A DNA stretch of 8,852 nucleotides, taken from assembly GCA_036377415.1 (NCBI GenBank), contig DASUYK010000051.1, forward strand, positions 1 to 8,852. The letters are read 5' to 3'. The notes below the pieces were generated by a model. It did no database searches, was not told where the DNA came from, and worked only from the letters and a program-made list of their open reading frames with translations. The DNA is from DASUPK01 sp036377415 (lineage in GTDB: Bacteria; Actinomycetota; Thermoleophilia; Solirubrobacterales; 70-9). Of the stretch, positions 5,136-8,852 are shown in pieces (position 1 is the stretch's first letter; the number at the start of each line of letters is the position of its first letter). The translations under genes were made by a program, and so were the position numbers.

Positions 5136-5435
5136 ATGCCAGCGGTGGGATGCGTCACGGGCCCGGGGCTCGGACCGCTGCTCTCGGGTATGGGGCAGAT
5201 CCGAGTCTGCACCGTCGAAGGTGCGACCGACTACGTGCGCTTCCCGCGACGCCCGCGCGTGCGAGTGACCTTCTTCCGTCCCCAGAAAGGCGACGCTCGG
5301 CCGGATGAAACGCCGGCCGAGGTCGCGACACGCCTGCTCGACGAGATCAGAACACGCGTCCCGCCAACCCCGGCGGGCCGCCGTGCGCTCGTGGGAGGAT
5401 CCCCACGAGTGCGGAGAGCCCGAGCTAGGGGTTGA
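5136..5435 (+). CDS. Doubtful small protein resembling an acyltransferase C-terminus
   Basis: This frame encodes 99 residues. Its middle, VEGATDYVRFPRRPRVRVTF (27-46), followed by FRPQKGDARPDETPAEVATR and then LLDEIRTRVPPTPAGRR, reads like the end of a lysophospholipid acyltransferase of the PlsC type, where 'R.RV.v.f..P' is followed by an amphipathic helix ending in 'EIR'. The catalytic HX4D and EGTR motifs are absent. It could be a small independent protein, a decayed remnant of a plsC gene, or a spurious frame. Codon third positions are GC-rich as in true genes, but there is no ribosome binding site and no TANNNT box, and the start could also be GTG at 5145 or ATG at 5190. It diverges from the PAS gene (18 bp gap), and its last 11 bp overlap the end of the DUF5679 gene. 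If it is not real, 5118-5424 is an otherwise empty stretch apart from the hairpins near its end. Confidence 0.4.
   Translation: MPAVGCVTGPGLGPLLSGMGQIRVCTVEGATDYVRFPRRPRVRVTFFRPQKGDARPDETPAEVATRLLDEIRTRVPPTPAGRRALVGGSPRVRRARARG
5388..5409. terminator. Perfect 8-bp hairpin between convergent gene ends
   Basis: CTCGTGGG (5388-5395) and CCCACGAG (5402-5409) pair perfectly around a 6-base loop. It lies 15 bases beyond the stop of the minus-strand DUF5679 gene and inside the end of the doubtful plus-strand frame, so it could terminate the DUF5679 transcript, or both. A second GC-rich stem, CCCGCC (5360-5365) with GGCGGG (5372-5377), lies next to it. No T tract follows on either side, which is common in very GC-rich genomes. 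Confidence 0.45.
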
Positions 5436-5574
5436 GCTTTCCGATCTTGAAGATCTTCGTCCCGCAGTCCGGGCACGTGCCCTGGATCGCGGGGCGACCG
5501 TTCTTCATCGTGACCTGCTGTGGGTCCTTGATCTCGACCTTCTTGCGTTCCTTGACGCAGTAGCCCTCAGGCAT
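5425..5574 (-). CDS. DUF5679-type zinc-ribbon small protein
   Basis: This 49-residue protein, MPEGYCVKERKKVEIKDP and then QQVTMKNGRPAIQGTCPDCG (19-38), ending KIFKIGKLNP, matches the small DUF5679 zinc-ribbon family of actinobacteria and relatives, recalled as 'YCVKCk.k.ei.npq.vTMKNGRPA..G.CP.CGTk.friGk'. The C-terminal zinc knuckle C34-P-D-C37 is intact. The N-terminal one keeps C6, but the position where I expect the partner cysteine is Glu9. It therefore has three cysteines plus acidic residues, unless the family tolerates this. The function of the family is unknown; a nucleic-acid or protein-binding role is plausible for such a basic ribbon. The ATG at 5574 is firmly set by AAGGAGGT six bases upstream. 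A promoter-like TAGCGT and two inverted repeats lie farther upstream. Its 3' end overlaps the doubtful plus-strand frame by 11 bp. Confidence 0.9.
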   Translation of the reverse strand: MPEGYCVKERKKVEIKDPQQVTMKNGRPAIQGTCPDCGTKIFKIGKLNP

Positions 5575-5580
5575 TCGAGG

Positions 5581-5588
5581 ACCTCCTT
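5581..5588 (-). promoter_or_regulatory. Strong Shine-Dalgarno AAGGAGGT for the DUF5679 gene
   Basis: On the minus strand AAGGAGGT sits six bases before the ATG at 5574. It is the best ribosome binding site in the window and decides that this very short frame is a gene. Confidence 0.85.
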
Positions 5589-5610
5589 TCGAGAGCCGAT
5601 TCCGCGGGTC

Positions 5611-5616
5611 ACGCTA
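5611..5616 (-). promoter_or_regulatory. -10 box TAGCGT upstream of the DUF5679 gene
   Basis: Minus-strand TAGCGT lies 36 bases before the start codon, giving a predicted leader of about 30 bases that contains the Shine-Dalgarno sequence. No -35 consensus is visible; the expected position falls inside the inverted repeat at 5619-5639. Confidence 0.4.
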
Positions 5617-5618
5617 GA

Positions 5619-5639
5619 CCACGCACCGGACGTGCGTGG
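5619..5639. promoter_or_regulatory. Perfect 8-bp inverted repeat beside the DUF5679 -10 box
   Basis: CCACGCAC (5619-5626) and GTGCGTGG (5632-5639) are exact reverse complements around CGGAC. The repeat starts two bases upstream of the -10 box and fills the spacer and the -35 position, so a bound protein would block or replace RNA polymerase contacts there. It is a candidate operator; the alternative is the terminator of the upstream minus-strand gene, which has a nearer hairpin of its own. Confidence 0.45.
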
Positions 5640-5662
5640 CCCGCCGGTTGCGCTGTTGGCGA

Positions 5663-5688
5663 AACTTCGTATGAAATGACACGAAGTT
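5663..5688. promoter_or_regulatory. AT-richer inverted repeat AACTTCGT...ACGAAGTT
   Basis: AACTTCGT (5663-5670) and ACGAAGTT (5681-5688) are perfect reverse complements separated by 10 bases (ATGAAATGAC). The repeat lies about 60-85 bases upstream of the predicted DUF5679 start site, in a local stretch noticeably richer in A and T than its surroundings. An 18-bp centre-to-centre distance (nearly two helix turns) fits a dimeric regulator. The bound protein is unknown. Confidence 0.4.
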
Positions 5689-5690
5689 GT

Positions 5691-5713
5691 GCGTGAGGGG
5701 ATGACCCTCATGC
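5691..5713. terminator. Hairpin after the coiled-coil membrane protein gene
   Basis: GCGTGAGGG (5691-5699) and CCCTCATGC (5705-5713) pair over nine positions with one G-U wobble, around the loop GATGA. It begins five bases beyond the minus-strand stop codon (5719-5721), the usual place for a terminator. The following minus-strand bases are not a clean T run, so termination strength is uncertain. Confidence 0.5.
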
Positions 5714-5718
5714 CCGGC

Positions 5719-6366
5719 TCAGGGCTTCGTGGTTGTGGCGCCGGGCGTGGTCGCGGTGCCCGGCGCCGTGCCCGGCGCGGTACCCGCGGCCGCCCCGGCT
5801 GCGGCGGCGGCGACCTGGCTCTGCAGGGTCGAGATGTTCGCCGCGTCCTGTGCCTGCTTGCGCTGGAGGTCGGAGATCGACGACTGGAGCTGCTGGACCG
5901 TCCTGTTCAGCGTCTGCTGGGTGTCCTCCGTGTTCTTGGTCACGGCCCGTTGGAGCTGGTCGACTTTCGTCGTGAGCTCGTCGATGTCGTCCTGGGCAGC
6001 GTCGCTGTCGGACTTGGCCGTGATCCCGAAGTAGAGCGCCGCCGCCGAGGCGAGGATCGCGATCAGCAAGGCCGCAGCGCCGAAGTAGGTGGTCCGGCCC
6101 TGCCTGTGCTCGATCTCGGCCATCCACGCCTCGAGCCCCTCCATCCGCCGCTGCAGGTTGGGATCGGATGACTTGCCCTGGGAGGCCGCGGCCTCGGCGC
6201 TCGCCGGCGTCGCTGCCGTGGTCTTCGCAGCTGCGGGCGTGGCGGGCGCCTCCTGCGTCGCGGCCGTCTCGTCGGACTTCGGAGCCGCGGGCTTCTTCCT
6301 CGCGCGCGTGGGCAGCTTCACCTTGGGCAGGCGGATGCGCGGCGAACTCGGCTCGGCTTCGGCCAT
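5719..6366 (-). CDS. Single-pass membrane protein with extracytoplasmic coiled coil
   Basis: This 215-residue protein has four parts. The first is a basic, Lys/Arg/Pro-rich head (1-30). The second is an Ala/Thr/Pro-rich low-complexity linker to about 65. An amphipathic segment LQRRMEGLEAWMAEIEHRQG precedes the single membrane helix YFGAAALLIAILASAAALYFGI (94-115). The last is a long heptad-like coiled coil (about 122-186, with repeats of ID.L, VDQL, VQQL and LQSQV), ending in an Ala/Gly/Thr/Pro tail with tandem PGTA repeats (199-205). By the positive-inside rule the basic head should be cytoplasmic and the coiled coil outside. The family is not recognised; the architecture resembles envelope scaffold or tether proteins. 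The frame is open upstream to 6447, but ATG 6366 is chosen because TAGGAT lies 8 bases before it, as at other leaderless genes here. It is divergent from the thiolase gene. Confidence 0.82.
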   Translation of the reverse strand: MAEAEPSSPRIRLPKVKLPTRARKKPAAPKSDETAATQEAPATPAAAKTTAATPASAEAAASQGKSSDPNLQRRMEGLEAWMAEIEHRQGRTTYFGAAALLIAILASAAALYFGITAKSDSDAAQDDIDELTTKVDQLQRAVTKNTEDTQQTLNRTVQQLQSSISDLQRKQAQDAANISTLQSQVAAAAAGAAAGTAPGTAPGTATTPGATTTKP

Positions 6367-6374
6367 CGGCAGGG

Positions 6375-6380
6375 ATCCTA
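6375..6380 (-). promoter_or_regulatory. -10 box TAGGAT, leaderless promoter of the coiled-coil gene
   Basis: Minus-strand TAGGAT ends eight bases before the ATG at 6366. This predicts a start site at or one to two bases before the ATG, with no room for a ribosome binding site. It supports the chosen start over the upstream in-frame ATGs. Confidence 0.5.
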
Positions 6381-6434
6381 GTGCCCGTCCAGACCGGCCG
6401 CGCAGCATGCGCGCCCTCGGAATCGCTCTCCCCC

Positions 6435-6440
6435 TACCAT
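6435..6440 (+). promoter_or_regulatory. -10 box TACCAT of the thiolase gene
   Basis: TACCAT lies 55 bases before the thiolase ATG and would produce a leader of about 48 bases carrying the Shine-Dalgarno sequence. It faces away from the TAGGAT at 6375-6380, making 6367-6495 a divergent promoter region. The assignment rests on one hexamer and no -35 box. Confidence 0.35.
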
Positions 6441-6483
6441 TCCGCACCCGGGAAGAGGCACCGAACCAACCGACAGCGAACCC

Positions 6484-6490
6484 AAGGAGG
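6484..6490 (+). promoter_or_regulatory. Shine-Dalgarno AAGGAGG for the thiolase gene
   Basis: AAGGAGG, continuing as GG, stands five bases before the ATG at 6496. It fixes the start and contrasts with the leaderless neighbours. Confidence 0.8.
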
Positions 6491-6495
6491 GGCAG

Positions 6496-7659
6496 ATGCC
6501 CGAAGCAGTGATCGTCGACACCGTACGGACGCCCATCGGCAGGGCCTTCAAGGGGTCCCTCGCCCAGCTACGCCCGGACGAGACCGGCGCCTTCGTCATC
6601 GACCAGCTGCTCGAGCGCAACCCCGATGTGGATCCCGCTTCGGTCGAGGACGTGTTCTGCGGCTGCGGCATGCCCCAGGGCCTTCAGGCCTTCAACATCG
6701 CCCGGATCATGGTCCTGCTCTCCGAGAAGCTCCCCGAGACGGTCAACGGGGTGACGATGTCGCGCTATTGCGCCTCCAGTCTCGACTCGATCAGGCACGC
6801 GGCGAACGCGATCCGCGCCGGGCAGGGCGATACCTACGTCGCCGCCGGTGTCGAGTGGGTGAGCCGCTTCAACGAGCGCACCGAGCCCGCCGGCGTCGCG
6901 GACCGGAACGAGAAGCTGATCGGCAAGGACGGCACCCCGAACGCCTACATCGACATGGGCATCACGGCGGTCAACGTGGCGAAGCGCTACGAGGTGAGTC
7001 GGGCGGACATGGACAAGTACGCCCAGCGCTCCCAGGAGCTCGCCGTGAAGTCGCAGGAGGACGGCTTCTTCGACCGTGAGATCGTCCCCGTGAAGCTGCC
7101 GGACGGCAACGAGGTGACGAAGGACGATGGGCCACGCGCGAGCTCGACGCTCGAGAAGCTCGCGGAGCTCCCCGAGGCGTTCGAGGGTGGGGGCGGGGTC
7201 ACCGCCGGAAACTCGTGCCCGCTCAACGACGGCGCGGCGGCGGTTCTGGTGATGTCGGACGAGCGGGCGAAGGAGCTCGGCCTTCAGCCGAAGGCGAAGG
7301 TGCTGACGGCCGCGACGCACGGGAACGAGCCGGAGTACATGGGAGTCGCCCCGATCGGAGCGATCAAGAAGGTGCTCGATCGCCAGGGGATGACGATGAA
7401 CGACGTCGACACCGTGGAGCTGAACGAGGCGTTCGCAGCCCAGGTGATCCCGATCATGGCCGAGTGCGACATCCCGCTCGAGAAGCTCAACCGGCACGGG
7501 GGCGCGATCGCGCTCGGGCATCCGTTCGGGATGACCGGCGCGCGGATCATGGGCACGCTGCTGAACGCGATGGAGACCGACGACCACCAGATCGGACTCG
7601 AGACGATGTGCGTCGCGGGCGGCCAGGGCGAGGCGATGCTGGTCGAGCGGCTCAACTAG
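6496..7659 (+). CDS. Thiolase (acetyl-CoA C-acyltransferase)
   Basis: This 387-residue enzyme has the full thiolase set: the N-terminal AVIVDTVRTPIGRAFKGSL (4-22), the nucleophilic Cys92 in SRYCASSLDSI (89-99), NEAFAAQ (310-316), the GHP histidine (His342) in GGAIALGHPFGMTGARI (335-351), and the acid/base Cys372 in CVAGGQGEAM (372-381). It catalyses either condensation of two acetyl-CoA to acetoacetyl-CoA or thiolytic cleavage of 3-ketoacyl-CoA in beta-oxidation; the sequence alone does not decide. Small variations are visible: CASS where biosynthetic enzymes often have C-SG, and NRHGG where 'NVNGG' is common. No fadB, hydroxyacyl-CoA dehydrogenase or CoA-transferase is adjacent, so the pathway partner lies elsewhere. 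The cytoplasmic homotetramer typical of the family is assumed. A strong Shine-Dalgarno sequence fixes the start. It is divergent from the coiled-coil gene and 31 bp upstream of the DUF4126 gene. Confidence 0.96.
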   Translation: MPEAVIVDTVRTPIGRAFKGSLAQLRPDETGAFVIDQLLERNPDVDPASVEDVFCGCGMPQGLQAFNIARIMVLLSEKLPETVNGVTMSRYCASSLDSIRHAANAIRAGQGDTYVAAGVEWVSRFNERTEPAGVADRNEKLIGKDGTPNAYIDMGITAVNVAKRYEVSRADMDKYAQRSQELAVKSQEDGFFDREIVPVKLPDGNEVTKDDGPRASSTLEKLAELPEAFEGGGGVTAGNSCPLNDGAAAVLVMSDERAKELGLQPKAKVLTAATHGNEPEYMGVAPIGAIKKVLDRQGMTMNDVDTVELNEAFAAQVIPIMAECDIPLEKLNRHGGAIALGHPFGMTGARIMGTLLNAMETDDHQIGLETMCVAGGQGEAMLVERLN

Positions 7660-7675
7660 GGCGCCGCGGCCGACA

Positions 7676-7681
7676 TAGGGT
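7676..7681 (+). promoter_or_regulatory. -10 box TAGGGT, leaderless promoter of the DUF4126 gene
   Basis: TAGGGT ends nine bases before the ATG at 7691, in the short gap after the thiolase stop. No Shine-Dalgarno sequence is present between them, so the DUF4126 gene probably has its own leaderless or near-leaderless transcript despite the tight spacing. Confidence 0.45.
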
Positions 7682-7690
7682 GCCGCTCCG

Positions 7691-8287
7691 ATGGAGCTGC
7701 TTCCAACCGCGATCAGCGCCGGCTACGCAGCCGGCCTGAACGCCTACGGCACGGTGCTGATGCTCGGCCTGCTCGGCCGGGCGGGGTTCGGCGAGGTCCC
7801 CGACGAGCTCACGACCACCCCGATCCTCGTCGCGGCGGCGGTGATGTACGCGATCGAGTTCGTCACCGACAAGGTGCCGCTGCTCGACAACACCTGGGAC
7901 GTGCTCCACACGGCGATTCGGCCCGCGATCGGGAGCGTGATCGGGATCGAGTTCGCCGATCTCGACCAGGTGACCGGCGCCGAGACGGTCGCCGCGGGCG
8001 GGCTGGGCGGCTCGACGGCGCTGGTGAGCCACGGGCTCAAAGCCGGCCTTCGCCTCGGGATCAACGCCTCGCCGGAGCCTGTGTCGAACATCGTCGCCAG
8101 CCTGACCGAGGACGGGATCGTCGCGGTGGTCATCGCGCTCGTCCTGAAGGAGCCGCTGCTCGCTCTCGCGGTCGTGGTCGTCCTGCTCGCGATCGGGATC
8201 GGCGCGGTCCTCTACCTCCGGAAGCGGATCAAGCGGGCCCTGGAGCGGCGGCGAGAACCCGCGCGGGGATGGACGGACGGTAGATAG
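7691..8287 (+). CDS. DUF4126 family membrane protein
   Basis: This 198-residue protein matches the DUF4126 family. SAGYAAGLNAYGTVLMLGLL (9-28) is the 'SGLNAYltLl' first membrane segment. AAAVMYAIEFVTDKVPLLDN (48-67) with TWDVLHTAIRPAIGSVIG (68-85) is the conserved 'yviEfvaDKiP.lD..wD.ihT.iRp.aGa' block, with D60, K61, D66, D70, H73 and R77 in place. Two C-terminal hydrophobic segments (about 139-176, TEDGIVAVVIALVL and LLALAVVVVLLAIGIGAVLYL) precede a basic tail rich in Arg and Lys (177-198). It should be an integral membrane protein. The function of the family is not known; the charged residues in and beside helices suggest transport or catalysis rather than a simple anchor. Start ATG 7691 follows a TAGGGT box. 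It is followed after 39 bp by an ECF sigma factor gene with its own box. Confidence 0.9.
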   Translation: MELLPTAISAGYAAGLNAYGTVLMLGLLGRAGFGEVPDELTTTPILVAAAVMYAIEFVTDKVPLLDNTWDVLHTAIRPAIGSVIGIEFADLDQVTGAETVAAGGLGGSTALVSHGLKAGLRLGINASPEPVSNIVASLTEDGIVAVVIALVLKEPLLALAVVVVLLAIGIGAVLYLRKRIKRALERRREPARGWTDGR

Positions 8288-8312
8288 GTTGAGCCCGCAC
8301 CCGGAACTCCGC

Positions 8313-8318
8313 TACCGT
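8313..8318 (+). promoter_or_regulatory. -10 box TACCGT, leaderless promoter of the sigma factor gene
   Basis: TACCGT ends eight bases before the ATG at 8327. As at 6375 (minus), this leaves essentially no untranslated leader and no ribosome binding site. Confidence 0.45.
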
Positions 8319-8326
8319 CGCATCGG

Positions 8327-8852
8327 ATGTCAGAGGAGCGCTTCATCTCGCTCCTGGGGGCGGCGAGGCAGGGGGATGAAGCCGCCTGGCGGGAGCTCTA
8401 CGGCGGGCTCGCCCCGGTGGTGCTGGGGTACCTGCGCGCCAATGCCGCCCCGGATCCGGACGACGTCCTCAGCGAGGTCTTCCTCCAGGTCGCCCGCGAC
8501 ATCGGAAAGTTCGAGGGGGACGAGCGCGGGTTTCGCTCCTGGGTCTTCACGATCGCGCACCATCGCCTGATCGACGCGCGCCGGCACTCGGCGCGGCGCC
8601 CGGTCGAGCTCTCCTCCGAGCCGCCCGAGCCGGGCGGCGTCGCGGACGATGCCGCCGAGGAGGCCCTCGCCAGGATCGGGACGGAGGAGGTGAAGCGGAT
8701 CCTCGAGGTGCTCTCCCCCGAGCAGCGATCCGTATTGCTCCTTCGCGTGATCGGCGATCTGAGTCTCGAGGACGTCGCGAAGGCCGTCGGGAAGCGGACC
8801 GGCGCGGTGAAGGCGCTCCAGCGGCGGGGCCTCGCCGCCGGCAAACGGGAGC
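8327..8852 (+). CDS. ECF-type RNA polymerase sigma factor, 3'-truncated
   Basis: The frame stays open to the window edge, giving 175 residues. Region 2 runs from about residue 24 to 90: ELYGGLAPVVLGYLRAN, DPDDVLSEVFLQVARDIGKF (with the acidic 2.1-2.2 core) and RGFRSWVFTIAHHRLIDARR (2.3-2.4, which melts and reads the -10 element). A linker of acidic and proline residues (93-118) follows. Region 4 (about 122-175) contains LSPEQRSVLLLRVIGDLSLEDVAKAVGKRTGAVKALQRRGL, the helix-turn-helix that reads the -35 element. There are no extra N-terminal regions, so this is a group 4 (extracytoplasmic function) sigma factor. Only a few residues of the C-terminus should be missing. ECF genes are often followed by an anti-sigma gene, which would lie outside the window. 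The ATG at 8327 is supported by the TACCGT box; the next candidate starts would cut into the first helix. Confidence 0.95.
   Translation, partial: MSEERFISLLGAARQGDEAAWRELYGGLAPVVLGYLRANAAPDPDDVLSEVFLQVARDIGKFEGDERGFRSWVFTIAHHRLIDARRHSARRPVELSSEPPEPGGVADDAAEEALARIGTEEVKRILEVLSPEQRSVLLLRVIGDLSLEDVAKAVGKRTGAVKALQRRGLAAGKRE

Noticed and set aside
5305..5679. Plus-strand frame of 124 codons across the DUF5679 gene
   Set aside because: It covers the DUF5679 gene on the opposite strand, has no ribosome binding site and no recognisable domain.
5661..5694. Resemblance of AACTTCGT/ACGAAGTT to the arms of a loxP site
   Set aside because: The core of the arms matches, but the distance between them is 10 bases instead of the 14 of loxP, leaving no 8-base spacer, and no recombinase gene is nearby. 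The likeness is taken as chance.
6568..7587. Minus-strand frame of 339 codons opposite the thiolase
   Set aside because: It contains only His/Arg/Leu/Val-rich sequence created by antisense reading of a real thiolase.
1..8852. tRNA or rRNA genes, CRISPR repeats, insertion sequences, attachment sites
   Set aside because: I found no cloverleaf-like sequence, no evenly spaced direct repeats, no transposase motifs and no target-site duplications.

Overview
The window is GC-rich (roughly two-thirds G+C by eye) with strong G/C preference at third codon positions. Start codons are ATG, GTG and TTG. The gene content, including a DUF5679 zinc-ribbon peptide, a DUF4126 membrane protein, a MutT1-like Nudix enzyme and a PAS protein next to a beta-lactamase-fold hydrolase, suggests a high-GC actinobacterium. 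Thermoleophilia/Solirubrobacterales is my best guess, but this is inference. There is no tRNA, rRNA, CRISPR array, transposase or phage gene, and this looks like ordinary chromosome.

Layout. 1-574: 3' part of a polytopic membrane protein of unknown family. 597-1190: metallo-beta-lactamase-like protein with a degraded metal site. 1225-1680: Nudix hydrolase. 1732-2199: msrA. 2201-2317: a long multi-tier imperfect hairpin starting two bases after the msrA stop. 2396-3799: amidase-signature enzyme, ending in a 4-bp stop overlap with the convergent MBL hydrolase (3796-4674, minus), which lies behind a PAS-domain gene (4710-5117, minus). 5136-5435: doubtful small plus-strand reading frame resembling an acyltransferase C-terminus. 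5425-5574 (minus): 49-residue DUF5679 zinc-ribbon protein. 5719-6366 (minus): single-pass coiled-coil membrane protein, divergent from a thiolase (6496-7659). 7691-8287: DUF4126 protein. 8327 to the window end: ECF sigma factor, truncated by the edge.

How genes may work together. The Nudix enzyme (nucleotide-pool sanitation) and MsrA (methionine sulfoxide repair) are neighbours with a plausible shared oxidative-damage theme, but msrA has its own promoter-like site. The PAS protein and the MBL hydrolase form a plausible sensor-plus-hydrolase pair. Most other genes look like single transcription units.

Two non-coding signals stand out. First, a TANNNT box (TAGGAT, TAGTCT, TACCCT, TAGGGT or TACCGT) sits 6-9 nt before the start codon of six genes, as expected for leaderless transcripts, while genes with Shine-Dalgarno sequences carry the box farther upstream. 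Second, about 41 base pairs can form between the two halves of 2201-2317, making this a candidate structured RNA or hairpin element.
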